Positions 56,301 through 64,000 of a stretch of DNA of 64,000 nt are shown one piece after another. Origin of the DNA: Bacilli bacterium (GTDB taxonomy: Bacteria > Bacillota_I > Bacilli_A > RF39 > UBA660); NCBI GenBank assembly GCA_017450205.1, contig JAFSVF010000001.1, positions 1-64,000 on the forward strand. The letters run 5' to 3'. The stretch's first letter is position 1. The number at the start of each line of letters is the position of its first letter. The notes under the pieces are model-generated. The model was given only the letters and a program-made list of their open reading frames with translations. It searched no databases and was not told the origin of the DNA. The position numbers were made by a program, and so were the translations under genes.

Positions 56301-59113
56301 CTTCAGTTACAAATCAATCAAGAGCTACTATTTCATCAATCAAAGTTAATGGATCAACTATTACTGATGATACAAAGATAAATAGTTATGAAGGTTATGT
56401 TGGATTAGTAAGTAATACAGCTAACTTAGTACTAATTACAGTATTATCTGAAGATACATATTCATCTACAGTTTATAGATTAACTATTAATAGAGCTGCT
56501 AATAATGATAACAAGTTATCATCGTTAAAAGTTAAAGGAATTGAATATATCAATGAGAATGATGTCGGTTATGAAAATTCAATGTACTTAGATGAAAACG
56601 GTGATTATAGAGTAGATGGAATAGTAATTCCTAACTTTAAATCAAGCATTGATGTATCAGCAATTAAGAATGATGTTAATGCTACATTTAATACTAAATT
56701 AAAAATAGAAAATGGTAGTGAATCTACAGTTCAACTTGGAGATATTAATATCCCAGTTGGAAGAAATGAAATTACAATTACTGTTACAGCAGAAGATGGA
56801 ACTTCTATTCAAAAATATATTGTAGAAGTAACAAGAGAACCGTCAAACGATGCATCAGCAACATATGTAATGTTCTATGATCAATTATATACAATTCAAG
56901 AAGATGTATATGATTATTACTATGTAGTAACTAATCCAACTTTAAAAGAAATAAATGATGAAGACGTTACAGTAACTACTGCATCTATTGGTGCAACAGT
57001 AGAAAAACCTGGAAAAGTAGAAATTGTAACTTCTGCTAATAATCCAGCACATTATACATATTATGCAACAACTTATACATTTAAAGTTATTGCAGAAGAT
57101 AAATCAACAGAAAAAGAATATACATTTAATATCCATAAAGATTATTCTTCTAATGCAAATCTTAAGGCAGTTAATTTAAGCAAAGGTACTGTAAGTCCTA
57201 AGTTTAATCCTTCAGTTGCATCATATACAATTACACTTCCATATGGAACATCAACATTTGAAGTTGAAGGTATTCCAGAAGAAGAAACTACTAAAGTAGT
57301 TGGTAATACAATATATAACTATGAAGATAACTTAGTAATTCAACTTAAGACTACTGCAGAAGATAATGAAACAACACAAACTTATAAATTCGCAGTTATA
57401 ATGGCTGAATCTACAGATGCATATCTTAACTCGCTTTCAGTAGTTAGTTATTCATTTGAACAAACATTTAAAAAGACATTATTTAACTACAATATGGAAG
57501 ATATAAGTTTTGGTACTACTCATTTATCAGTTGCCTACACCAAATCTAATAGTGCAGCAACAGTTGTTTGTGATATGGATGGTACTGTTGATAACTGTGA
57601 AGCAATGGAAGTTCCACAAACTGTAGGAACACATAGAATTACAGTTAAAGTAACAGCAGAGGATGCAGTTACAACTAAAACTTATACAATTGACTTTAAT
57701 GTAATTCCATCTGCAAATGCATATCTATTAGATTTAACAGCAACTGATTCTGAAGGTAAATCATTACCATTTGGATTCTCAAGAGCTATTTATTCAGGAT
57801 ATGTAATTACAGTTCCTTATACAACTAAGGAAGTTACATTTGAAGCAATTGCTACTTCTGAATATGCAACTTTAGAAATTGGTACATCTAATTCTAATGG
57901 AGCATCTCAAGAACCAATAAATTATTATCAATATGAATTTACATTTGAAAATCTTGTTGTAGGACAAAATATAGTATATGTAAAAGTAATACCTCAAGAT
58001 CCAAATGCACAAAGTAAAACATATACAGTAATCATTAATAGAGCTAAGAGAGAAGCTTCTAAAGTAACTACATTATCAAGCTTAGAAGTATTAGATCCAA
58101 AAGGTAATGCATATACAATAGATCCTGCATTTACTCTAGATAATGATACTTATGATATTGGAACAATCCCATACTTAGATTCAACAGCAACAGTAAATGT
58201 TACCCCGACAGATAGTAATGCTAATATTCATTATTTAGTTAATGGTATTGTTCAACCAACAAATAATGTTACAGTTCCTATTACTACTGGTAATGGATAC
58301 ATTCAAATAATTGTTATTGCAGAAGATGGTGAAACAACTCAAACATATACAATTAATTATAAGAAAGAAGCTTCTAACAATTGGAAGTTATCTGATCTTT
58401 ATGTATCAAATCAATCATTTGCGTTTAATCCTAATATTCAAGATTATAAATTTACATATGATTTTGATGTAACATCAGCAGTTATTTCATTTAAACCTCA
58501 AGTTGATGGTTCATCAGTTAAAATAGGAGAAATGAAATATAATGCGCCATTAAATTTATTACAAACTTATACAGTTCCATATTTAAATATTGGAGAAAAT
58601 GAAATAATGATTGAGTGTACTGCAGAAGATGGTACACCAGGATATTATAGAATCATCCTTGAAAGAGAAGCTTCTGATCAAGTAATTACATCTGAAGCAT
58701 ATGGACATCAAATTACAACACCTGAAGATGGCGCTGTAGGATTAGTCCTAGATGTAGCTCGTGGAACTACTGGTGGAGTATTAAAAACTCAATTAGATAA
58801 TGATGACTCTTTAATAAAGATATTTGATAAATTAGATAATGACGAAATTCCAGATGGTGATCCACTTGGAACAGGAATGATTGCAAAATTAATAATTAAT
58901 AAAAATGAAGCTGATAGAAAATTATTAGTAGTCCCTGGAGATTCAAATGGGGATACTGAAGTAGATATTTATGACTTACTTGCTATAGTAGACCACATTC
59001 TTGAAAGTACACTTCTTGAAGGTCCATACTACGAAGCTGGTGATTATGATAGAACAGAAGAAGTAGATATTTACGATTTATTATCAGTAGTTGACGTTAT
59101 TATTAATAGTTAA
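50372..59113 (+). CDS. Giant secreted protein: cohesin-like N-terminal domain, ~24 cadherin-like repeats, C-terminal dockerin
   Basis: The signal peptide (MKKRVNIYTLLLILATCFSL, cut near VSA|ENV) is followed by a domain at about residues 28-245. It has a Cys pair (YKCPVSS; EDCLLAYENGELDSY) and a cohesin-like strand order: KNLILVIGKLNVKNNEIRSF, TTWNWDPNVLSLVYSD, a KELFLVNPEAEVGTYTNII-type strand near the end. About 24 cadherin-like repeats follow. The last 60 residues are a two-loop dockerin: VPGDSNGDTEVDIYDLLAIV and AGDYDRTEEVDIYDLLSVVD. Both EF-like calcium loops look complete, better than in the other giant protein. The 2,913-residue protein has no catalytic domain. The gene starting at 63155 is a paralogue of its N-terminus. 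Confidence 0.9.
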   Translation: MKKRVNIYTLLLILATCFSLGLKEVSAENVAHYFDVYKCPVSSDDYEAEAEDCLLAYENGELDSYHIANNGNLSLHGDAEGQYKNLILVIGKLNVKNNEIRSFNTTWNWDPNVLSLVYSDGYSDGHVYDASPFNLPCYIDRRGNKEPKWTTTVNFMRYSAEGVGVLLAANASNDNAYDIKTSNTEGGVVEYFKELFLVNPEAEVGTYTNIIMNSSDKQFAEATDANLEAVDYDVNNYRLKIYGTEENDATLGTLTVSENSTSETPYTLTPEFEAGQSTNVDYRVVIPYDITSVYVAGTANSIHAKSINGELGTTFNVTYSDLQVGVNEKTIVVSAANGDTLTYTLVIYRLSNDATLKTFTLTDTDISFNETVDLINTKAYTATVPYRIGHTTINAETNYDGAYIGVDEESTIISQDWEIDPDVLGSTTTRVVRVYSENCKYDYINLNGNTSDKCQTNTYSIALTREPASTDSSLKTISVVANEQLKTLNKSTYTVGGQTYDLYEVTDNIANAIDKVTINVLANDEFANVISGTGEVSINVGDNYLPVVIKAEDNSTTTYYVYVHRLNNNARLSALNVTSNPVGTFAPGFDSNYTNYYTYTYDATVSNVTITAVTSDQTYGKVAINDVTSGSTITPNEATPKTQTQTFNVSSSDVNIVVTAEDGTVNTYILYLTRTKSSNSYLAQLKLQETALNELFTTKKTDYTSSIDGEYDTVTLQARPSVVYSNIISVRLNNVEVPFTANPQTKAIEVELTGLQFPSQARPTNLIQVTVQSESQDERTYTIELTRDLYKIATLESLSVPGYAFNEQFNPDDLNYTTSQNVPYATTSVEVNGMITNEYSTVKFYDDNDQEITPTIDSVESKKFSGNIPLHTGENTIKVKVYAHNTSEEYTKTYTIKLNRTKNTNTSITSILVNGSSNTPTLNPGDGKWYVIVPNSKKELLPTDVTVVKSDQNATVTKSPKIELSTKQDNEYKFTVTAEDGESSREYTLVITRTKSRENALTGVEIYSSPDGENYLYQDSCVPVNGTCKVTVSSNTTHFKFKTVISEEATISPSDDTVYEMPPSDSTMTKPLAVTAEDTTVANYSIVVERGLSSNPRLSDIKVNGVTVENFDPEEKHYYITYPHAIAQALVSATVEDTGKATIYRAKYNGHTVDGILSNPFDLQCGQENEIIIDVQAENPDVTRSYYLHIIREFNKDADLTNILLDDVGVASFTPSNSSYAASDVDYEKTSIKVTPLLSDTEHGSFTITSVDPTTKEVLYSADSWGNITLNTGDNEIVIAVQAHDPTIKKNYRVYIKRKLNSNINITKVKVAGVEATKEENNIYSVTVPNDVDVANQDNVLFEFAPGVMESDPDPTYEVTSKNLLTTVVSNAVTVVVTAPDGVTDEIITVNVTREKSNKASLHELTLSSGGELGTFSPLFVSDDESKDTIEYEVTVPKNNDYFTIGYSLTDKEHITDEKAVVTCELNDEVVECSEQMGIDAISGLAVVKINVTSEDETFTRTYVITLARQKSSDTTLKTLIIRNYAGEQEEIPQEIIDGVVNVHAPANVNDVTLEIVPNSPYATIEKILMNSQGVTFNESLDHLTYGAILNDLSYDAYPEGLNIVIITVLAEDGSKEDHPILLYRNYNNDTTLKSYKVDNEEQISNFENTATRLYEYRYNNVEYNKTYIEIINETTDSYAEYSISGGESIENIENGYKVNLKTGSNAIVTTVTAQDGTVGYYYFYVTRRKNNDTSFNSIYISDKKASCNLTTRICTVVVPNETYEVNNDNVRVDFNPTAADYDVEPKYSVQTTVLNEGIITNVMMSVTAEDGTVKDYIIKVTRAPSDISTADNIIVSTDVDKNGSFTPAFKKDVLEYTVGIDSTADEFTIVVEKTNDNAVVTGDGTYSFTNDDPDDHEKIVIPIHITSQSGLTETEYTLTIVRGLNTIATLGNLKVYDDDEKINEYTLNPVFVADNVTKVDYEMDVAGDVETVYISTSVTNQSRATISSIKVNGSTITDDTKINSYEGYVGLVSNTANLVLITVLSEDTYSSTVYRLTINRAANNDNKLSSLKVKGIEYINENDVGYENSMYLDENGDYRVDGIVIPNFKSSIDVSAIKNDVNATFNTKLKIENGSESTVQLGDINIPVGRNEITITVTAEDGTSIQKYIVEVTREPSNDASATYVMFYDQLYTIQEDVYDYYYVVTNPTLKEINDEDVTVTTASIGATVEKPGKVEIVTSANNPAHYTYYATTYTFKVIAEDKSTEKEYTFNIHKDYSSNANLKAVNLSKGTVSPKFNPSVASYTITLPYGTSTFEVEGIPEEETTKVVGNTIYNYEDNLVIQLKTTAEDNETTQTYKFAVIMAESTDAYLNSLSVVSYSFEQTFKKTLFNYNMEDISFGTTHLSVAYTKSNSAATVVCDMDGTVDNCEAMEVPQTVGTHRITVKVTAEDAVTTKTYTIDFNVIPSANAYLLDLTATDSEGKSLPFGFSRAIYSGYVITVPYTTKEVTFEAIATSEYATLEIGTSNSNGASQEPINYYQYEFTFENLVVGQNIVYVKVIPQDPNAQSKTYTVIINRAKREASKVTTLSSLEVLDPKGNAYTIDPAFTLDNDTYDIGTIPYLDSTATVNVTPTDSNANIHYLVNGIVQPTNNVTVPITTGNGYIQIIVIAEDGETTQTYTINYKKEASNNWKLSDLYVSNQSFAFNPNIQDYKFTYDFDVTSAVISFKPQVDGSSVKIGEMKYNAPLNLLQTYTVPYLNIGENEIMIECTAEDGTPGYYRIILEREASDQVITSEAYGHQITTPEDGAVGLVLDVARGTTGGVLKTQLDNDDSLIKIFDKLDNDEIPDGDPLGTGMIAKLIINKNEADRKLLVVPGDSNGDTEVDIYDLLAIVDHILESTLLEGPYYEAGDYDRTEEVDIYDLLSVVDVIINS

Positions 59114-59123
59114 AATATTAAAT

Positions 59124-59156
59124 AAAGAGTTGACTATTTACTATAGTTGACTCTTT
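59124..59156 (+). terminator. Hairpin between the giant dockerin gene and the cohesin operon
   Basis: A 14-bp stem with two G-U pairs (59124-59137 with 59143-59156) is followed by a poor T-tract (TATG). It may be a weak terminator or a processing site. Confidence 0.5.
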
Positions 59157-59194
59157 ATGTTAATATAAAAATAGAAAATAGGAGAGTGTTGAAA

Positions 59195-61426
59195 GTGAGA
59201 AAGAAATTTTTATTATTAATCTTTGCATTCGTTGCGACCATATTTGGAATGAGTGCAATTAATGCTGCAACTCTTGCGGGTTCAACAGCAAAGTATTCCT
59301 TTGAAGGAAAAACAAATATAGCTGTAGGAGATGAAGAAGAATATAAATTATATATTACTACTTCTGCTACTTCATTCTCATATTCAGGTAAAGTGAATTA
59401 TGATTCATCTTACTTAGAATATAAGAGTTTTGAAAAAGGTGATGGTGTTTCATTTGCACCAGCAACAATGAAGTTTGTATACCTTGATATGACTAAATCT
59501 ACTGGTGTAACACCAAATAGTAAGACTTTAGTTGCATCTTTTAAATTTAAAGCTTTAAAAGAAGGTACTACAACATTAACAACATCAGATACTAAACAAA
59601 ACTGTACTAATACAACAACAAATGATGCGTGTGATGTTATTACTCAAGCTAGTTTAACTATTACAATTGGTGGATCTACTCCAACTAGTTCATCTAGTAA
59701 AGCAACTAGTTCATCAACATCATCTAGTTCATCAACATCATCTAGTTCTAGTACTCCAGCTCCTAGTACAAATGCTAAACCAGCAAGTATTAGTGTAAGT
59801 GGATATACAATGAGTCCTACATTTAATGCAGATACTTTAGGATATACTGTTACAGTTCCTGAAAGTGCTACATTTGTAACTATTGTTGTTAACAAAGGTG
59901 AAGCTTCACAAACTGTTACAGGTGATGGAAATTTCACATTAACAGGTAATAGTTCAACTGCTAAAGTAACAATTACAGCAGCTGATGGTGTTACTAAGAA
60001 AGAATATACAATTACAATTAATAAACAAGGTGCTGCTCCAGTATTAGATGGAGATAACACATTAAAAGACTTAACAGTAGGTGGAACTACTATTGAAGGT
60101 TTTGATAAAGATAAAACAAATTATACATTAGAAGTTGGTAAAGACGTAACATCAATTAATGTTACAGGTATTGCTAACTCAGGAAAAGCATCTGTATCAG
60201 TAAGTGGTGGAACAAATCTACAACCTGGAAATAATACAGTAACAGTTACCGTAACTGCTGAAGATGGATCAAAAAGAGTTTATACAATCAATGTTAAAAA
60301 AGAACAAGATCCAGCAACTACTGGTACAACTGGTACTACTAAGAAAGGTGATAAATCAACTACTACAAGAAAACCAAGTAGTGATACTGGAGTTAAAACA
60401 ATCAATATTGGATCTCCACATACAATTACACCAGCATTCTCAAATGATATAGATGTATATAATGTTACTGTACCATATGATGTAGAACAATTAGATTTAT
60501 CATTATATTTAAATGATTCTAATGCTAAATATACAGTGACTGGAAATGAAAATTTCCGTGTTGGAAAAATAAATGTTGTAACAGTTAAAGTTACAGCAGA
60601 AGATGGAACTACAAGAACAATCATCTTCAACGTAACAAGAACAACTGATGAGGATGGAACAAAACTTGTAGATATCGGTATTGGAGGAGGTTATACTCCA
60701 CAACCTGGATTTGATCCAGATATCTTAGGATATACAATCAATGTTCCTGGTAATGTTGATAAATTACCATTAAATCCAACTGCACCTGAAGGCTCAACAG
60801 TTAAAACTTATGGTAATGAAAATCTAAAAGAAGGATGGAATACAGTTTTAGTATCAGTAACTGATAAAAATGGTTATACAAGAACTTATACACTTTCAGT
60901 ATATAAAGAACCAAAAAAGATTTTAGGATTAACTTATAGACAATTTGCTATTGTAGCAGGTATTATTGGAGGATTATTATTAACATTCTTCTTAATCTTA
61001 TTATTACTAGGAAGAAGAAAGAAAGAAGAAGCAGTCGTAGAACAAGCTCCAGTAATTGACTTTAAACCAGAATTTAACTTTGGTTCAAGAAATGGAACTG
61101 ATGATGATACTGTTTATCCAAATGGTATCTTAAATCAAGATTCTAAAGTACAAAAAGATGTTGAATTTGAAAATGCTAATGAAAAAGTACTTAAAGCATT
61201 AAATCCAACAGTAGATTCTGAACCAATTGCAATACCAACTCATGAGGCACCAAAAGAAATACCTTATGATCCATATGATGAAGTTGTAACAAAAGATGAA
61301 TTAATTGATGCAATTGAAGAAGGATTAGAAACTAAAAATCCTGAAAAATTAAAAATGCTTCTTGAACAAGAAGAATTAAATAGAAAAAAAGAAGAAATAA
61401 GAAGAAAAGAAAACGGAGGACGATAG
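59195..61426 (+). CDS. Membrane-anchored cohesin-like receptor with four cadherin-like repeats and cytoplasmic tail
   Basis: The signal peptide (MRKKFLLLIFAFVATIFGMS, cut near INA|A) is followed by a cohesin-like domain at about residues 28-158: EEYKLYITTSATSFSYSGKV, VNYDSSYLEYKSFEKGDG, TLVASFKFKALKEGTTTLTT. A Ser/Thr linker and four cadherin-like repeats come next. One membrane helix (about 584-606) and an unusual ~137-residue charged cytoplasmic tail end the 743-residue protein. Cohesins bind dockerins, so this may be the receptor for the dockerin-ended giant proteins. GTG at 59195 is taken, with AGGAGA ten bases upstream; TTG at 59189 is an alternative. The next gene starts one base after its stop, so the two are coupled. 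Confidence 0.85.
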   Translation: MRKKFLLLIFAFVATIFGMSAINAATLAGSTAKYSFEGKTNIAVGDEEEYKLYITTSATSFSYSGKVNYDSSYLEYKSFEKGDGVSFAPATMKFVYLDMTKSTGVTPNSKTLVASFKFKALKEGTTTLTTSDTKQNCTNTTTNDACDVITQASLTITIGGSTPTSSSSKATSSSTSSSSSTSSSSSTPAPSTNAKPASISVSGYTMSPTFNADTLGYTVTVPESATFVTIVVNKGEASQTVTGDGNFTLTGNSSTAKVTITAADGVTKKEYTITINKQGAAPVLDGDNTLKDLTVGGTTIEGFDKDKTNYTLEVGKDVTSINVTGIANSGKASVSVSGGTNLQPGNNTVTVTVTAEDGSKRVYTINVKKEQDPATTGTTGTTKKGDKSTTTRKPSSDTGVKTINIGSPHTITPAFSNDIDVYNVTVPYDVEQLDLSLYLNDSNAKYTVTGNENFRVGKINVVTVKVTAEDGTTRTIIFNVTRTTDEDGTKLVDIGIGGGYTPQPGFDPDILGYTINVPGNVDKLPLNPTAPEGSTVKTYGNENLKEGWNTVLVSVTDKNGYTRTYTLSVYKEPKKILGLTYRQFAIVAGIIGGLLLTFFLILLLLGRRKKEEAVVEQAPVIDFKPEFNFGSRNGTDDDTVYPNGILNQDSKVQKDVEFENANEKVLKALNPTVDSEPIAIPTHEAPKEIPYDPYDEVVTKDELIDAIEEGLETKNPEKLKMLLEQEELNRKKEEIRRKENGGR
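59711..59746 (+). repeat. Tandem 18-bp repeat in Ser-rich linker
   Basis: TCATCAACATCATCTAGT occurs twice in direct tandem and encodes the Ser/Thr linker of the cohesin protein. The copy number may vary between strains. Confidence 0.75.
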
Positions 61427-61427
61427 A

Positions 61428-63113
61428 ATGTTAAAGACAATTAAAAGAATAAGTATATTTACATTACTTTCTTTAGGACTTTTAATTGTCGCTCCTAAAG
61501 GAGCGCTTGCAGCAAGTGCTTCTCTTTCTTATTCAGGGGAAACGACAATAATACAAGGTAGACAATATACCTATAATATTAGATTAAATGCAGATTCACT
61601 ATCAAAGGGATATCAATTTGATATCTCCTTTGATGGTTCTTATCTACAATTCATGGGATTCTCAAACAAATCTAGTTTAACTTGTACAGCAACAACTAGA
61701 GTAGTTTGTTATTCAATGAGTGGTCCAATTCAAGGAAGTGGAACTATTGGAACAGTTACTTTTAAAGCATTAAGAACTGGTTCTACTACTATTTCATTTA
61801 CTGGTGCCAAAGGTGAAACACAAACAGGTCAATGTAACTTTGGTGCAAACGGACTTGCAATTAGAATTAATGAACCACCATCAGAAAATGCTAATTTATC
61901 TAGTCTTTCTGTAAGTGGGTGTAATATTGGTTTCAATGGTGGAACAAGTTATTCATGTAGTGTTGATGCAAATGTAGGAAGTGTTTCAGTTTCAGCTAGT
62001 GCACAAGATGGTGGAGCTAGAGTAAGTGGAACAGGTAATAAATCACTTAGTTATGGTGTTAACAAAATTAATGTTACGGTAACTGCACCTGCAGGAAACA
62101 CTAAAACATATTCAATTAATGTTACTAGAAAAGATGATAGAAGTAGTAATAATAATCTAGAAAGTTTATCTGTAAGTGATGGATCATTAAGTCCAGGATT
62201 TAGCAGTAATACTACTGAGTATTCTATTTCAGTACCATTTTCTGTAACAAGTTTAAATTTAAAATATAAAGCCTCAGATGGTAAGTCAAAGGTTAGCGTT
62301 CATAACAATAATCTAGAAGCAGAAACTACAACTAATGTTACTATTACAGTAACAGCAGAAAATGGTTCTACTAAGACTTATACAATCAAAGCATCTAGGG
62401 GGAAAGACCCTAACAAAGTATTAAATACAGATAATTATTTAAATAGTTTAACAATCGATACTGGTCTTTTAAGTCCAGCATTTGATAAAGAAACTACTAA
62501 TTATGTAGTTTATTTACCATATGAAGTACAAAAGATTAATTTCAATTATGAAGTTAGTGATACTAAATATGGTGTAGTTAATTTCAATGGCCCAGAAAGC
62601 CTTGGAGTTGGTAATAACGTATATACAATCTCAGTAAAAGCAGAAAACGAGTCTGAAAGAGTATATACAATCACAGTAGTAAGAGCAAAAATATTAAATG
62701 GAGAGTCTAGTACAAATGCACTACTTGCATCATTAACAATGCATAATGGTGAAATGACTCAAAAGTTTGATAGTGGAGTTCATTTATACTACTACAACAA
62801 AAATGCGAAAAAAGACATAACACTTGAAGGAGTTGCTCAAGATCCTGAATCTATAGTTACATATCTATCAGCAGGAGCCGGAGTATATGCAGTTTTAGTT
62901 ACTGCACCTTCAGGTAATATGAGTATATATATAGCAATACCTAAAGAGTTAGGATCGTGGGTATGGATAATTATAGCTTTAATATCTATAGTTCTAATCG
63001 GAGTAATTATACTTATTATTAAAAAAATTAAAGATAAAAAAGATTCTTCAAAATCTTCTAAAAAAGATAAGAAAAACAAGGAAAAGAGTAAGAATGATAT
63101 TGAAGAAGAATAA
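61428..63113 (+). CDS. Second membrane-anchored cohesin-like protein
   Basis: The signal peptide (TLLSLGLLIVAPKGALA|AS) precedes a cohesin-like domain at about residues 30-150: QYTYNIRLNADSLSKGYQFD, ISFDGSYLQFMGFSNKSS, IGTVTFKALRTGSTTISFTG. Four cadherin-like repeats follow (NANLSSLSVSGC..., NNLESLSVSDGSLSPGF, NYLNSLTIDTGLLSPAF, ALLASLTMHNGEMTQKF). The last repeat is divergent. One membrane helix (WVWIIIALISIVLIGVIILI) and a Lys-rich cytoplasmic tail end the 561-residue protein. The ribosome site GGAGG lies inside the end of the upstream gene. It is a paralogue of the preceding protein with the same plan but a much shorter tail. The gene at 63155 follows 41 bases later without a terminator. 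Confidence 0.85.
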   Translation: MLKTIKRISIFTLLSLGLLIVAPKGALAASASLSYSGETTIIQGRQYTYNIRLNADSLSKGYQFDISFDGSYLQFMGFSNKSSLTCTATTRVVCYSMSGPIQGSGTIGTVTFKALRTGSTTISFTGAKGETQTGQCNFGANGLAIRINEPPSENANLSSLSVSGCNIGFNGGTSYSCSVDANVGSVSVSASAQDGGARVSGTGNKSLSYGVNKINVTVTAPAGNTKTYSINVTRKDDRSSNNNLESLSVSDGSLSPGFSSNTTEYSISVPFSVTSLNLKYKASDGKSKVSVHNNNLEAETTTNVTITVTAENGSTKTYTIKASRGKDPNKVLNTDNYLNSLTIDTGLLSPAFDKETTNYVVYLPYEVQKINFNYEVSDTKYGVVNFNGPESLGVGNNVYTISVKAENESERVYTITVVRAKILNGESSTNALLASLTMHNGEMTQKFDSGVHLYYYNKNAKKDITLEGVAQDPESIVTYLSAGAGVYAVLVTAPSGNMSIYIAIPKELGSWVWIIIALISIVLIGVIILIIKKIKDKKDSSKSSKKDKKNKEKSKNDIEEE

Positions 63114-63154
63114 AAATAATAATACAATTATAGTAGAGTGTGAGGATTGATATT

Positions 63155-64000
63155 ATGATGAAAAAATATATAAAAGGATGTATAGGGACATTCATTTTTG
63201 TCCTATTATTTATGGTATTTGTAGTACCAGTATATGCAGATGGTATTACGTCAATAAGATCATATATTTGTCCGAATACAGAAGATCTAAATACTGATTC
63301 AGCAGATAATTGTGCAATCAGTTTACAAGATGGTGATTATGATTCATTAACTGAAATCACATCTTCAGATACAGTACCTGAATTCTATGATCAAGAGAAT
63401 GGTAAGAAAACAATAATAATAGTAGAAGCACAATTAGATACTAATGATGTTTCTAATGTTTCAAATTATAATGTTTCATATCAATATGATATATCGAAAT
63501 TACAATTAATTTATGCCGACAGAGATTTAACACAATTTCCAGTTACTAAAAATAAAAGAGGTGTTATTACAGCTTATAACTGGAATGTAGCAGTAGTATA
63601 TGGTAACTTAGGCGGAGCTGAAGTATATGGTTCTGGTCAAGAAGCTCCAGAAGAATCAGAAGTTCAACCTGGAATTATTAAAGTTACAGCTGGTACTACA
63701 ACAGCAGGCCAATTCTTACTTCCTACTGATGATGCACCTGGTCCTTATAGTATTTATTTAGCATTTGAAGTTAAAGATGGTGCTAAAGGTGATTCTTCAA
63801 TTACGTTTTATGATGAATATCCTAAAAAACAATGGGATCAATTAGCAACTTATAATTCAGGAACAATTGGTGAAAGTGATATTAATGCTGATGTTGAAAG
63901 TACGTTCACAATCGGTAGTTCAGTAGAAGTACCTGCAGCAATTACTAAACTTGAAGTATATGATAATAGTAGTAAATCAAAATTATATCCATTTGGAACT
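63155..64000 (+). CDS. Paralogue of the 2,913-aa protein, N-terminal part (runs off right edge)
   Basis: The first 282 codons are visible. A signal peptide (FVLLFMVFVVPVYA|DG) is followed by the same N-terminal domain as the gene at 50372: a Cys-Pro motif YICPNTED, a second Cys (SADNCAISLQDGDYDSL) and cohesin-like strands (KTIIIVEAQLDTNDVSNVSN, YQYDISKLQLIYADRDLT, IYLAFEVKDGAKGDSSITFY). A linker leads into what should be the first cadherin-like repeat (ITKLEVYDNSSKSKLYPFGT). By analogy the missing part would hold more repeats and a dockerin. It is the third gene of the cohesin operon. The ribosome site GAGGA precedes the first ATG by 8 bases. Confidence 0.85.
   Translation, partial: MMKKYIKGCIGTFIFVLLFMVFVVPVYADGITSIRSYICPNTEDLNTDSADNCAISLQDGDYDSLTEITSSDTVPEFYDQENGKKTIIIVEAQLDTNDVSNVSNYNVSYQYDISKLQLIYADRDLTQFPVTKNKRGVITAYNWNVAVVYGNLGGAEVYGSGQEAPEESEVQPGIIKVTAGTTTAGQFLLPTDDAPGPYSIYLAFEVKDGAKGDSSITFYDEYPKKQWDQLATYNSGTIGESDINADVESTFTIGSSVEVPAAITKLEVYDNSSKSKLYPFGT

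Noticed and set aside
37925-59113. Tandem DNA repeats or a CRISPR-like array in the giant genes
   Set aside because: The ~100-residue repeats are visible only at protein level; the DNA copies have diverged and are not regular direct repeats.
59644-60630. Minus-strand frames opposite the cohesin gene
   Set aside because: Antisense shadows of Ser/Thr-rich repeats; no ribosome sites and no family likeness.

Overview
The window is a low-GC (clearly AT-rich), densely packed Firmicutes chromosome segment. Gene neighbours and content (ltaS, gpsB-rnpB, rodZ-like/pgsA/recA/rny order, lexA, miaB, rnhC, prsA-like) are those of class Bacilli. TGA is used as a stop and TGG for Trp, so the code is the standard one and not the mycoplasma code. 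Very large surface proteins of cadherin-like beta-sandwich repeats, BspA-type DUF285 repeats and cohesin/dockerin modules suggest an uncultured host-associated Bacilli lineage (RF39-like or a relative). That placement is inference. A large-serine-recombinase gene runs off the left edge, so the extreme left may be the border of a mobile element.

Layout. 1-1.2 kb (minus strand): serine recombinase fragment with its own promoter, a possible leader peptide and an attenuator-like hairpin; a small unknown gene; tRNA-Gly. 1.3-4.9 kb: lipoteichoic acid synthase and small membrane proteins. 5-8.6 kb: two tandem paralogues that fuse a type IV prepilin N-terminus to DUF285 repeats. 8.6-12 kb: S41 protease, RNase HIII and a parvulin-type foldase. 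12-13.3 kb: short SSB and a YhcG-type nuclease broken by a one-base change in an A8 run. 13.4-22.3 kb: core envelope and nucleic-acid genes (uppP, PLP lyase, amidase-like protein, gpsB, RNase P RNA, rodZ-like, pgsA, recA with SOS box, rny). 22.3-28.6 kb: dGTPase-like HD protein, coiled-coil protein, FAD oxidoreductase and polytopic membrane protein.

28.7-35.4 kb is a TasA/SipW-type secretion module: a TasA/camelysin-like small protein, an ER-type signal peptidase, a membrane protein and a 1,214-residue surface protein ending in a glycine-rich domain like that of ALK/LTK receptors. 35.4-36.3 kb is an SOS locus: lexA with two operators in its own promoter, divergent from a 34-residue membrane peptide under a near-perfect SOS box. 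miaB follows.

37.9-64 kb is the most striking region. It encodes giant secreted proteins of about 3,737 and 2,913 residues, each ending in a dockerin-like module, and two membrane-anchored proteins with N-terminal cohesin-like modules. A further paralogue of the 2,913-residue protein starts at the right edge. The 2,913-residue protein appears to carry a cohesin-like domain at its N-terminus as well as a dockerin at its C-terminus. Together these look like a non-catalytic, cellulosome-like surface fibre system: cohesin receptors in the membrane, long cadherin-like fibres, and perhaps head-to-tail polymerisation. No glycoside hydrolase is seen in the window.

Regulation visible in the sequence: many genes end in a hairpin terminator that begins at or inside the stop codon. 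Many begin with an extended -10 box (TGWTATAAT) placed directly after the T-tract of the preceding terminator, with very short leaders.
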